From Scolanthus callimorphus (Eukaryota; Cnidaria; Anthozoa; Actiniaria; Edwardsiidae), in contig JAWWUD010000096.1 in NCBI GenBank assembly GCA_033964015.1, forward strand, positions 248,001 through 312,000: a DNA stretch of 64,000 nt, given 5' to 3'. A model generated the notes under the pieces. It searched no databases, was not told the DNA's origin, and worked only from the letters and a program-made list of their open reading frames with translations. Of the stretch, positions 21,073-32,220 are shown piece after piece; within the stretch, counting starts at the first letter, position 1, and each line of letters opens with the position of its first letter. A program made the translations under genes and the position numbers.

Positions 21073-21655
21073 CATATTCAATCGATAAAAATCATTATTG
21101 AAAATCCAATTGATAAATCGATAACAATCAATAATAATTACTTGATTGGTATCGAGTGTATTGGCTAATTGATAATAATCGATACTCACAAATTTTCGTC
21201 CAATCAACTTATCGATTTATCGATTATTATCGATTGTATTGAAATTTCCCAATCGACGTACATTCAACGTTCCGTGCTACGTTCCATGTTGTTATGTAAA
21301 ATGTATTTGCTGATAGCTTATGGTATGAAACAGTTGTATCATGAATTATCAAGGTCAATACAAATACACCACTTGTGTCCTGCTGTTCAATTCAAGTTTA
21401 TTGGTGCCCTAAATTTGCATTGGGCCTGTAGAACTGTATTTCGAGCCAGATATCTGTCTTCACCAGCCGTGGTTTGGAAAATTGATATTAATTGATGAAA
21501 TCGATATAATCGATAAAATTGATAGCCTTGATCGAAAAATCAATATATCGATTGCTCACAACGATTTCCCTTATCGATTTCTATCAATTTCTGATATAAT
21601 TTGCTAATTTTATCGATTGGTATTGATTAATATCGATTATAACGATTGAACACGC
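21073..21655. mobile_element. ATCGAT-rich inverted-repeat element, second copy
   Basis: The left end ACCCGGCATATTCAATCGAT and the right end (inverse reads ACCAGCGTGTTCAATCG) are related inverted termini flanked by TATAT-like sequence. The interior is again ATCGAT-type words around a unique core at about 21240-21480. Confidence 0.65.
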
Positions 21656-21790
21656 TGGTATATATTATAAAAACTCTATAATGGACACAAACAATTGTCC
21701 TGGGTCACCTGTGGTAATTTCTCATTCAATGACCAACACACAAAATTTTGCTCAAATTTCGATGGAAAATAAAACAATCCCCAGCGAATT

Positions 21791-22136
21791 GGCTGATTGC
21801 ATTTTTAAACCGCACCAGGGGGGCTGAGGACCTACGGAAAAGTTTCCAGGGGGGTAGTAGTGGACTCTGGAAATTCCACGGGAGGGGGTAAGTCTGGAAA
21901 CTGGAAATTCCAAGGGGGAGGGGTAAAAAAGGTGACTTTCCAGGGGCATTCTATGAAAACTAGATTTTCCAGGGGTATTTTGCCAGAAAAAAATGGAAAT
22001 TCCAGGGGAGGGGGTCCTTTATGATGTTGGAAATTCCAGCGGAGGGGGTCTGTTTCACAAGTGGAAATTCCAGGGGAGGGGGTATTTTAAGGGAGGTCCT
22101 CAATCCCCCCATTGCGGTTTAAAAATGCAATCAGCC
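21791..22136. mobile_element. MITE with GGCTGATTGCATTTTTAAAC ends
   Basis: Perfect 24-bp inverted ends starting GGCTGATTGCATTTTTAAAC. ATT occurs on both flanks (21788-21790 and 22137-22139), possibly a 3-bp target duplication. The interior is a direct array of five or six TGGAAATTCCAGGGGAGGGG-like units. A second copy at 27224-27977 contains a LINE fragment. Confidence 0.8.
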
Positions 22137-22247
22137 ATTACCACAGGCAAACTTTTATAGAATGAGTATCACAGCTGACTTTAAGAGCCTTTACTTTTAA
22201 ATTGGGTAAATCGAGCCAAAAGTTTTTGTATTCAATAATTAATCACA

Positions 22248-22450
22248 TCAAAATGGCCCCAACTCAACCAAACTTTTCATTTGAAAGAGGGACTATCTAA
22301 TCAGCTATTACTTATCTAACATTAGGAGGTAAATAAAGTGCGAAATCCTCACCTTTTCAGCAGAGCTTGTGGCCTCTGTCCGCCATTGGTAAACAGTCCG
22401 CTGACGTGTCCAGTTCGCGGACGCAAAAAACCAAGGGCTTGAGGACTACG
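22248..22450. repeat. Dispersed repeat family R1, copy 3 (short)
   Basis: AAAATGGCCCCAACTCAACC, TTTTCAGCAGAGCTTGTGGC and GTAAACAGTCCGCTGACG occur in the family order, but the element is about 120 bp shorter than copies 1 and 2. Confidence 0.7.
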
Positions 22451-22639
22451 AAATCTAGAGCTTGAATCTAGAGTTTATATACTAGTTGTAGCTCTCGCTA
22501 AAGGTGCCAACGAGCAATAGAACCGTTTCCTTGCTTTCCGTTTTGAAAATATTCAGTTCGTCTGACTTACTGCTGCCCTAATTTTATTTGGCCGACTATA
22601 GGTCAATTTAGAGACTCTACCTCTAAATTTCGTACATGT

Positions 22640-23084
22640 AAAGCCGGGGAAATACGAGGCACAAAATCCCTCAACTTGTCGCGCAACATTGTGGCGTTGC
22701 AAGTGTAATATTTGTTGCTCGCTTTTCATCAAATTCACAACTTGTCGCGCAGCGTTTTGTGTGTTTTGATGATCACACATGCGAGCTCAAGGCGGATTTT
22801 GCCCCTTAGCACTTCATTTCTATTGACTAATAATTTGAATTGCAGGCAAAATGTTGCGCGACAAGTTGCGTGTTTGATGAAAAACGAGCAACAAAGCTAG
22901 AATTTGAGGCTCAAAGTAGACCCGCACTCTACTTCGCGCAATTTTTAAAACTTGCGACAAATGTTTTTGTTGCGCGACAAGTTGTGGCGCGGGATGTAAA
23001 ACGCGCAACATCGATCATCAACTTGCAACGCAACAATGTTGCGCGACAAGTTGAGGGATTTTGTGCCTCGTATTTTCCCGGCTT
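22640..23084. mobile_element. MITE with AAGCCGGGGAAATACGAGGC ends
   Basis: The left end AAGCCGGGGAAATACGAGGC with CAAAATCCCTCAACTTGTCG is inverted at the right (GTGCCTCGTATTTTCCCGGC). The interior repeats TTGCGCGACAAGTTG several times in both orientations. Confidence 0.8.
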
Positions 23085-23689
23085 AAAGGTTGCTTTTCCA
23101 TGAGCATATGGACATGCTAAATCACTGTGATAGTAATGACTGTGCAATAAACTTAAACAGCGCGGGGAAATATATACAAACACAACATCGCGGCGTTGTC
23201 TCCAGAAGTGGACCAGGGGTGAGATTTCTCTTCTGATACTCATAGACAAGTTTAGATTGAGGATTCGCTGTCCGATAGTGACCACGCTTGTCTACAAATT
23301 TTTAAATGTCTCCCCCGGGGGACTCCCATATTTTTGGGGCGGGGATGCTCGTCGGGAACTTTCGTTTTCACCCCTAAAAGGTACCAAACATGGCGTCGCT
23401 TAGTTGATTTTGACCCTTAAAGGTACCAAACATGGCGTCGCTTAGTTGATTTTCCTCGTAATTTTCTCGCGTTTTTTTTACGAGGGAAACTACGTCTGAA
23501 ATTTAGGCTACCAACAAGTGCGATTTGCTTGATTTGCTAGAACGGACCTCTAACAGGTACCTATCTGGAAAAAATACACGCCTCCCCCAGGGTCTTCTCT
23601 GAGCTAACCGCCAATTTGAAAAACGACCGAGAAGACCCTGGGGACGAGGTTGGAGAATAGCTTCGCAAGGTGGGAAGCTCTGGGTACGA

Positions 23690-24270
23690 GAATGGCAAGA
23701 ATAATAATGATAATAAAATCGTATATAGCGCTCACTTCCTAAAGATCCGGAGCGCTTTACAATACTACTTACAATTGAAAACATCTACATAACAACAGCG
23801 ATCGATTTTTAAAACCATAATTTTCGCCTCGCCTCGGGTAGCATTAAAGTGTGAGGTGCAAAAGTTCAGAGAAAGAGATCTGATCATATTCTAGCTGCTC
23901 TGCAATTTCTGGCCTTAAGTTTTGTGTCTGGATCTTATCCCTCTGCTCGTCTTCTCGCGGGGGAGGCTCTGGTGACAGCTACTGACGCATGCGAGAGATT
24001 TGACACAGAGCCGTTGAGGGAAAGATCTTTCTGCGCATGCACCAACGATCAAAACCAGCCAATCAGCAAAGGTCCCCCAAATGGATGTCACCAGAGCCTC
24101 CCCTGCGAGCTGACGAGCCGGGGAACTCTGAGTACGAGGATGTCATTTCACAGGATGTCAATCTCTAGCGCATGGCAAATGCGTTTTGCCACGGCGTTTA
24201 ACAAATCACAAGACTCATACTTTACAATGATATTTTATTTCTCTATTCATTATACACTTAAGAAACGTAA
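23690..24270. repeat. Duplicate of the zinc-finger gene 3' flank, interrupted
   Basis: GATCTGATCATATTCTAGCT, GGCCTTAAGTTTTGTGTCTG, TTTCACAGGATGT and ATGATATTTTATTTCTCTAT follow the same order as 15340-15640, just downstream of the 15671 zinc-finger gene. The block therefore looks like the former 3' flank of the 25370-27125 gene. A MITE (23941-24140) is inserted in it. Confidence 0.7.
23941..24140. mobile_element. MITE of the CTCGTACCCAGAG family
   Basis: The body (CTGACGCATGCGAGAGATTTG, inner CAAATGGATGTCACCAGAGC) and the right end (GACGAGCCGGGGAACTCTGA then GTACGAG) match 54007-54216. It interrupts the duplicated 3' flank tract. Confidence 0.65.
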
Positions 24271-24319
24271 ACTCACAAAATCAACTATAGACATGCCACT
24301 ATTATTAAACCGCTATACG

Positions 24320-24707
24320 TTAATATTGATTGATAATATTTATTAGTATATACTCTGATTGGTCCCTGAAATAGTAGACTATCCAGCACTATTTTACTGT
24401 TTTGAGAAAACTCAAAAGAACTTCTTGAAACGATTGGCTGAGATATATGAATATCCAAAACTTTGTATTCTCGCTCACTTTTTACAAAGAAATTATGTAT
24501 GGGCAAATACGTGAAGTCAAATGCCCTCTCTGCTTTTTGACGTATTTGCCCATACATTTCTTTGTAAAAAGTTATAGCCTGATATATCTCAGCCGGTATT
24601 TAAGCAGTTTTCACCAAACTCTAGACTAGTGCTATTTTACTAATATGGATATGTAGAATCGAATATAGTGGGTTCCATTTGCCGATAACTATTAGATATT
24701 ATCAATC
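24320..24707. mobile_element. Palindromic element with a strong central hairpin
   Basis: TTGATTGATAATATTTATTA is loosely inverted at the right (TTAGATATTATCAATCAA). The centre is a hairpin: arm 24477-24512 (ACTTTTTACAAAGAAATTAT and TATGGGCAAATACGT) pairs with 24540-24572, with a loop of about 27 bases. Confidence 0.7.
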
Positions 24708-24710
24708 AAT

Positions 24711-24910
24711 GTGTGGTTCCAGAAATTATCCATCCCCCCCCCCCCCCCTACGGAAGGGTTTGAAATTCCGGAGATGTGGGGGGTCACACATTACCTGTTC
24801 TTTTTCAAACATTTTCTTCGGAAATTCCAAAGCGATGGGGTGGGGTGGGGGTTAACTTTTCAACACCCTTCCGTGGGGGGGGGGGGGGGGTATTTTCTGG
24901 AACCACCACA
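24711..24910. mobile_element. Poly-C/poly-G MITE, TGTGTGGTTCCAGAAA family
   Basis: Ends are GTGTGGTTCCAGAAATTATC and TTTTCTGGAACCACCAC, inverted, with a C homopolymer on the left and a G homopolymer on the right. It lies between the duplicated 3' flank and the decayed fingers of the nearby zinc-finger gene. Confidence 0.75.
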
Positions 24911-24954
24911 ATACATCGATGTGCGCAGTAATGAGTGAGCACTTCACATTTTAC

Positions 24955-25369
24955 CCGTCACACTTGACACTGAATGTGTTTTCTTGTGTAACAGTAAGGT
25001 TTCTAACCTCAACAAGGACATTCATCAGTTTAACACCAACGGCGGATCCATGGGTGGTGCTTTGGGTGCGGACGCACTCCCCATTTTGTGATACAAAAAT
25101 GGTTTGAACGGCCGAAAATGCGGGCCTAAAGAGAAAAATCTGGCTGTTTAGACGAAAAACGCAACCCCTTTACGAAAATCTGGATCCGCCCCCGAGCACC
25201 TTATTGTGCTTAACCCTTATGTGCTTCTAGTTAACACTTTTTCCTTTTATACTGACTTAACTTTCACACTCGTACGGTTTAACTCCTGTGTGTATCCGTT
25301 CATTGGTTTTACGAGATCTAGACGTCGTAAAGCATTTATTACAATATCGATATTCATAAGGTTTATTTC
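24955..25369 (-). pseudogene. Decayed zinc-finger modules beyond the stop of the upstream finger gene
   Basis: Reading minus just past the stop at 25370, a different frame gives [16 protein letters not shown], then [15 protein letters not shown]: a finger whose first Cys is Tyr and whose first His is Asn, plus the start of another finger. At about 24965-25010 a further relic reads LLLHKKTHS. A small inverted-repeat insert (25041-25190) separates them. The array was once longer and was cut off by a frameshift. Confidence 0.65.
25041..25190. mobile_element. Short MITE-like insert with GGCGGATCCA ends
   Basis: GGCGGATCCA at 25041 is inverted as TGGATCCGCC at 25181. The insert splits decayed finger sequence. 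Confidence 0.5.
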
Positions 25370-27125
25370 CTATTTGCCTGGATGTGATCGTTTATGTACT
25401 CTTAGGTTTTTCGAAGTTCTAAATCTATTGCCGCATTTTTCACACTCATACGGTTTATCTCCTGTATGGCTTTGTTCATAGTGTACTGTACGGTAACTAG
25501 ATGAAGTAAAATATTTACTGCAATATTGACATTTATAATGTCTTAATGTATGTTGAGTAAGCTTACTCGATGTCGGAAATCTTTTGTTACATTCTTCACA
25601 CTCGTATGGTTTAACTCCTTCATGGCATCGTTCATGTACTGTACGATAACTAGACGAAGTAAAACATTTACTGCAATATCGACATTCATACGGTTTAACT
25701 CCTGTATGTGTTCGTTCATGTGATGTACGTTGACCAGACGAAGTAAAGCATTTACTGCAATCCTGACATTTATAAGGTTTACTGCCTGAATGTTTTCGTC
25801 TGTGTGTTGTTAACTCACCCGATTGCGAAAATTTCTTGCTACATTCTTTACACTCAAACGGTTTAACTCCTGTATGTCTCCGTTCATGTAATGTGCGATA
25901 ACTAAACGATGAAAAGCATTTATTGCAATATTGACATTTATAAGGTTTAACTCCTGAATGTGTAAGTTTATGTTGTTTTAACCAACTCGATGTCGTAAAA
26001 CACTTGTTACAATCTTCACACTCAAACGGTTTAACTTCTGTATGTATTCGTTCATGTTCTGTACGGTGACTGGACGAAGAATAGCATTTATTGCAATACT
26101 GACAGCCATAAGGTTTAACTCCTGAATGTGTTCGTTTATGTCGTTTTAACTTACTCGACGTCGTGAACGCCCTGGTACATTCTTCACACTCATACGGCTT
26201 TTCTCCTGTGTGTATCCGTTCATGTGCCATACGGTGACCAGACGACGTAAAGCATTTACTGCAATATTGACAAACAAAAGGTTTAATGCCAGAATGTGTT
26301 CGTTCATGTGTTGTTTGTTGACTAGAAGTAACAAACCTTTTACTGCAATATTGACATTTATAAGGTTTAACGCCTGAGTGTGTTCGTGAATGGGCTACTA
26401 GACTAATAGAATTACTTAAGGATTTGCCACATATATTACACTCAACACGTTTCACTTTTGAATGTGTTTTCCTGTGTGCCATTAGGTGGCTAGGAGTGGC
26501 AAAGCATTCATTATAATATTGACATTCATAAGGCTTAACTCCAGGATGTGTTTTCTTATGTCTTACAAGGTTGCCAGAATTAGCAAAGGATTTGCTACAA
26601 TATTGGCATTCATAACTATCTCCTGATTGCGTTCGTTCATTTGTTGTGAGATTATTCAATTTCACAAATCTTTTGTTGTATTTTTTGCTCCCACATGCTT
26701 TCATGGAATCTTGTTCTTGCTGGGGACACATGTCCTTCTTGACTTCTTGTACTATTTTGGAGAGATCAAATTCTTCAACATGGTCATCGGTCTTGATTCT
26801 GATATTCCCTTCATTACCACCAGTAATGCAATTGTTCTCATGATCTCCTAATCTTTGCACCACACCACAGTCAGACATTGCCTGTAGGAACTCCGGTCTT
26901 TGTTGATCTTTTTCTTCCTTTATGATGTGATGGAAGTGAATGCTATCAATAGGTATCGTTCTGTGCTCATTTTCACAACTTATCTGTGACGATATCATTT
27001 CTTCTTGCACTACATCAGAGGAATCACAGTCGTTGTGTTCAACTTGTTCTTTCTTGATTACTAGATGCAGCTTTTCACCATCCGTCCCATCAAGAGAGGT
27101 TGCCTTGATATCTCTTTGCTTGTTT
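25370..27125 (-). CDS. C2H2 zinc-finger protein, about fifteen fingers (main exon)
   Basis: The exon starts at 27125 after a CTGTCCAG acceptor and runs in frame to TAG at 25370, about 585 codons. Its first residues ([24 protein letters not shown]) match the N-termini of the other two paralogues, but the codon aligned with the ATG of the 1-384 paralogue is CAA. Translation must therefore start in an unseen upstream exon or at an internal Met. A degenerate first finger (KRFVKLNNL) precedes about fifteen C2H2 modules with TGVKPYEC linkers. Finger 2 has CQYY in place of CQYC. One linker is lost ([11 protein letters not shown]), and a late finger has HYEQSH spacing. Probable nuclear DNA-binding protein. 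Confidence 0.85.
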
Positions 27126-27223
27126 CTGGACAGAGACGCGATTCTTTCCTAATGAGATAAGAATGTAGAGATGACACAAAGACCACAACCAAACGTTTTC
27201 CAGATAAGGCTATAGTCCACATT

Positions 27224-27977
27224 GGCTGATTGCATTTTTAATCCGCACCAGGGGGGTTGAGGACCTATGGAAAATTTTCCAGGGGGGTTGTTTTGGACTC
27301 TAGTTTTGGACTCTGGAAATTCCACGGGAGGGGGTGTGTCTCGAGGCTGGAAATTCCAGGGGGAGGGGTAAAAAAGGTGACTTTCCAGGACATTTTATCC
27401 AAAAATAGATTTTCCAGGGGTATTTTGCCAGAAAAAAATGGAAATTCCAGGGGAGGGGGTCCTTTTAAGACATAGACATAGAAATGGTTTATTGGTACTG
27501 TGTATATAAAAATACATGGGCATTAGGTTCCAATAAATGTGTAGTTAAAAACAAAAATACAGATAAAGTTTAGTCCGGCGTGGCGAGGCAATGTCATTAC
27601 TGTTCAGCCTTTAATGTGTTTTTTCTTTCTTACGTACTTTCCCATATAAATTTCGCGATTTAATTTTGGGTACTTCCGTTTTGATTTAGTTTTATAATTT
27701 TTTGGAATACAGTCGCTGGGGGTAAACCATTGAGGGCGACGTTGCTTCCTTTTCGAGGTATTCAAACAATTTTATTCTGTATGACTTGAAAGCTATGCAC
27801 TTTACTAAAAAATGTTCTTCGTCTCCTACGGCTCCTGTGTTGCAAATTTGGAGCTTGATAGCGTGATAGCGTTTTGCATATTGCCCCGTTTCGATTGCTA
27901 AGGAGTGGTTGCTTAGTCGCAATTTTGGAGGTTGAGGGTTTAAAGATTCTCATTGCGGTTTGAAAATGCAATCAGCC
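27224..27977. mobile_element. Second GGCTGATTGCATTTTTAA MITE, with a LINE fragment inside
   Basis: The ends GGCTGATTGCATTTTTAATC and TTTGAAAATGCAATCAGCC are inverted. The left half repeats GGAAATTCCAGGGGGAGGGG units as in 21791-22136. From about 27474 the element is interrupted by the 3' end of a LINE. Confidence 0.75.
27474..27950 (-). pseudogene. 3' fragment of a non-LTR retrotransposon
   Basis: The minus strand reads LRLSNHSLAIETGQYAKRY followed by ICNTGAVGDEEHFLVKC and a short C-terminal tail. This is the cysteine-containing segment found near the end of many LINE ORF2 proteins. The rest of the reverse transcriptase is absent. The 3' end has TATGTC-type short repeats. A 5'-truncated relic. 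Confidence 0.7.
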
Positions 27978-30045
27978 TTTACATTACTGCAAACGATCAC
28001 CAAAAATGGAGTAATTTGAAAACGCTCTCACAACGCAAGCACAAGAACACTGACAAGACTTGTTCTTCTTGTGTTGACCTTGTGATAGATGCTTATGCTT
28101 GCATCTATCATCATGCATGTCCTCACCTGTCCTTATGCTTACGCTTGCGCTTGCATCCTAGTGAGGACCAGGCTTAAGAAATTACCATCAAGTTGAAACT
28201 ATTTATTCCAAAAAAACACTATTTATTCTGATGTCGCTGAAATTCAAGGTCACCTTTTGCGTTAAACCCCCTTAGGGATAGCAGACTCTTTGGTCATCCC
28301 TAAGAGATATCACTTGGGTGAATTTTACACCAAAAAGGATAGTCTATCTTGTGAGAAGTCCCACCAGTTACTTTATGAATTGGGTTGGAAACACTGTATT
28401 TCTAGTCTGGACGGTTGACATTGCATCAAAAAGAAAACTACTGTCTCAAACTGTCTCAACTCGGGTCATTGCTTTATGAATGAAGCTAGAATAATTCCAT
28501 TCAAAAATCGTTCTAGAACTCCTGATTAGTTAGCAACAAAATTTACTCCAATTTCCAATTCCCCCTTTGAAACAGATGATTGAGTTAATCGAATAAGCCT
28601 CCATTTTCAAACAGTAAATAGCAGCCCCAAAGAGGATATATCGATGCGTTTTCAGACCAACAGAAAATGGAACAAAAGGACAGGGCACAGGTACCCCAAG
28701 CTACATTGTTGTATTCTATATTGAAATATGAATGAATAAATTAAGATGTGTCTTCAGCGCTTTTAAATTTCCAAGATCAAATTTTATAGAATTTTCACGC
28801 TCTAAAAATAAAAAATAATCATAACTTTTGAACTAAACAAAATTTTAAAAGGCGCAGACACTGTTTTTGAGAAACACCTTTAAGGATTAAAACAATGTGT
28901 TTCTAGGGCAGGCAAGGTCAAGCTGTTCGGCGGCGATAGATCTTGAAAATGTCACACTCAATTTGTTTATAAAAGCTTTAAAAAAATTACATTTATCTGT
29001 TGCCTAGCAACGGCTCTACATTACTATATATACAGCCCCACTCCCTCTGTTTTCTCTCTTTCTGCTCCGACGAAGGGCTAACGCTCGAAACGTCAGCAAA
29101 ACACCATTTTTCCACAGCGTTTAACATACATCTCAACCTTTGGTTCTTGTTGTTCATGTTCACGTCTCCACCGACGCAGACCACCTAGTTTTCCCCTAAA
29201 ACTAGTCATACCATTGTCTTCAGTTGTGTCTCGTGTGTGAATTTAACAGTAAAGTTGTAAACTTTTGGGCCTTGTTTTTGAAAAGGTTCAGGGACAAGGC
29301 TGGTTTTGATATAAAGTTGACTGCTATAGGATATCCTTGTTCGATACAATCCAAAAGACAAGAAATACCTAGGCCTGAATCATATTTTATGTAATTATTG
29401 CAAAATATGTAATTTTTCTAAACAGCATATCTCTATGTTTTCTAAAATTCTTATATATGCTTCTGTAAAGGACCAAGCTCCGGTTACAGAGCCTTTGAAA
29501 GCCCTGTAATGGCGGCCGAAGCCGCTAAACAACAACTTGCCACAAGAGCTGGGGGTGAAGACTGATTTTATTGACGACCCAGTCACATTTTACATGTCAG
29601 GATGCACCATATAAGGGCAGCTTGCCCAAATACGTCCGAAAACGCGTGAAACTACAGAAATGCCCAAAAGCAGCAGTCCCAGTTCGCTACACTTCAATCA
29701 AAAGTGGATATCGAAAAAGGCATTGCTTTAGCGAACAATACATTAAAACGTTTTCAGGTTAAATGGTCGCTCCTCGCTCCAAATTCTAGGGTTTAAATTT
29801 GTTCGTGTTGTGTTGTTGTGTACCGGTTAGGTGTGTTTTTGAGCTGACTTGTTATTTGTAATTTTGTAGATAGACCCTTAACAACATGAAAACCGAAAAT
29901 AAAGAAAAAAAGTATATAAACAAAAATATTGTCAAAACAAAAATGTAAGAAAAAAATGTAATGTAAGCCTGTCTACAAAAGCAATAAAAAAAAATTAAAA
30001 AAGAAAAAAGAAAAATAATAAAAAATATAAAAAAAAGGAAATATA
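27978..30045. other. No gene seen
   Basis: AT-rich. 29060-29095 contains GACGAAGGGCTAACGCTCGA then AACGTCAGC, a short sequence I recognise from repeats in many animal genomes. Open frames here are short and lack recognisable domains. Confidence 0.45.
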
Positions 30046-30832
30046 ATGGGCTTGCATTTACTGGTAGAATTTCGCAATGAAATAAATGCCACAAATCCAG
30101 GAAAATTATTCTTACCTCTTGTTCAGGCTTTTCTTCATAATCATGTGAAGTTTCAGGCCATTTCATGCAGCCATTTCGTGTCCCTAGTACTAAGAAGAGA
30201 AGGAAGGTTGAACGGCTCGTCGGTCTTGGAAATCCAAAATTTGTAAAACAAACCATTGCAGCACTTGTAGCAAAGGTTCCTTGCACGGCTTAAATATAAT
30301 CTTCTCCTCTAGCTAGCTGTGCTGTGCATCATGCCTTCCCTACGGCAAGTTTTTCGACAATCCAGTGACCTGGCTCACCTACAGATAAACAGACTTGCAA
30401 AGGTCTTTCCAAAACACATCGCCCCACTAACCCACATTATTTTTCTACTTAGTGCACGGTACATAGACAGTTTTTTCAGCTATTTTATCAACGTTTTTTT
30501 GACAATCCAGTGACCTGGCTCACCTAGCTACTGATAAACAGACTCACAACAGTCGTAAAGTACACCGTCCCACTTAAATCCCCACATCATTTTTCTACCT
30601 AGTGCACAGTGCAGAGGAGGAGATTATTTATGCTGTGCAAGTGCTGTGTTGGTTTGTTTACGAATTCTGAATTTTTTTGCTGAGTTGTAAGTGATTTTCT
30701 AGGCAATTTGAATTTCCGAGACCGATGAGCCATTCGACCTTCCTTCTCTTCTAGTACTAGGGGGTACTTCATCAAAACTGCATGAATGGCCTGAAATGTA
30801 ACATGATTATGAAGATAACAAAAGGGCGCCAT
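30046..30832. repeat. Inverted-repeat tract with an internal tandem duplication
   Basis: CATAATCATGTGAAGTTTCA with GGCCATTTCATGCAG near 30135 is inverted near 30800. CTAGTACTAAGAAGAGAAGG at about 30185 pairs with CTTCTCTTCTAGTACTAG near 30745. Within it, CAATCCAGTGACCTGGCTCA and following sequence occur twice about 142 bp apart (from about 30358 and 30503). Confidence 0.65.
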
Positions 30833-30856
30833 GTTCAGAAAATTGAGGCATGCCTT

Positions 30857-31584
30857 ATACAGTCATCTCTCGTTATTGCGGACACCCTCGGAGGTAAGCT
30901 TTGGTGTCCGTAATAGTGAAAGTCCGTAATAGCGGGGTGCGAGGAAAAAAATCATAATCCGTCATTTAAAAGTTATAACAATGGTCGAATATAATGATGA
31001 CAGTGTTATTTTCATTATTTATTATTATTTATTGCTTAGAAAGAAGTAAAATTAAAATGACGTTTATGCGGGAAATGCTTTAATCATTAATAGAGGAGGC
31101 GGAATAGGACTCGAAATCCCGGTGAAGAAATTATTTGGGGGTGCGAGGGCTCATACAAGAATGTGAAGCTGCCAAAGCTAGCAGATGACAATCAAGTTTG
31201 AGGTTTTTTATTGAATTGTTTGGTGAATAACAAGCAAACCGCTAATTTTCCGTGTGGAAAAAGCTCAAAGTGTCGAAGAACGCTGCAACAGGAAATTGGG
31301 AAAGTAGGATTTGTTATTTTTCACATAAAAACCCTGCACAGCTTGCCATAGACAAACAGCAGTGTCTGCAATAACGAGAAAAAAAACACTTGAAATGTCT
31401 CGCCAGGGGTAAAAAAGGTGTCTGCATTTCCATAACAGCGAGAGTCCTTTATATCGAGAGTTGATTTCAGTCATTCCTCTTTACATTTTGCCGGGGATCT
31501 AGCTTTTGTCCGTAATAGCGGGGTGTCCGTAGTAGCGGGATGTCCGTAATAGCAGGGTGTCTGCAAGGCGAGAGTTGACTGTAT
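30857..31584. mobile_element. Inverted-repeat element with ATACAGTC-(A/T)CTCTCG ends
   Basis: The left end ATACAGTCATCTCTCGTTAT is inverted at the right (GGCGAGAGTTGACTGTAT). Both arms repeat GTCCGTAATAGCGGGGTG-type units. A fragment of the same family occurs at about 20207-20335. Confidence 0.7.
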
Positions 31585-31989
31585 ACTAGCTAGAAACTTT
31601 TCAGTTAGACACTAAACATTTCCAATTAGAAAGTATATATACACAATTCCCCTCAAAAAAATGTAACAAGTATCTCCGTCAATAGATATATTTGTATATA
31701 AAGCAAGCAAAATTTGCAAACAAAGGAAGTGTGAATAAAGTATGATTAAACATGGGACAAAACAAAAGCACATGATAGAGACTAGAACACATCTAGTTGT
31801 GCCCCCCCTCCCCCCCCCCCCCCCCCGTTTTATGCGGCTTGCTACGGCCCTGTCTGATCAAGAAAAATATTAAAGGAATAGAATACAAGATACGTCAATT
31901 ATCTTGCCTTAAAAACGCAGGAAAACGCATTTTCTGCTACCGAAAATTTAGAATTTCCCGGGGTAGCAAGCCCCGGCCCGCGGAGCAAG

Positions 31990-32220
31990 CCCCATGGTGG
32001 CACTTTTCGTTTCAAAGAGGAAATATCTAATCAAATGTTTCTTCATCTTTGATCAGGTTGCAAACTTAGTGCAACATCATTTAAAATTCTCACCTTTTCG
32101 ATAGAGTTTTTTGTCGGAGTTTCCACTTTGCTGTCCGCCATTTTGGATTGTAAACAGTCCGCTGAGTGGTCGAGATCGCGGGCGCAAAATAAAAGCAAGG
32201 GCTTGAGGACTACCAAGAGT
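31990..32220. repeat. Dispersed repeat family R1, copy 4
   Basis: ATTCTCACCTTTTCGATAGA, GCCATTTTGGATTGTAAACA and AGCAAGGGCTTGAGGACTAC follow the family order; more diverged than copies 1 and 2. Confidence 0.65.

Noticed and set aside
29852..30286. 144-codon minus-strand frame rich in F, I and L
   Set aside because: It arises from A/T-rich low-complexity sequence and overlaps an inverted-repeat tract.
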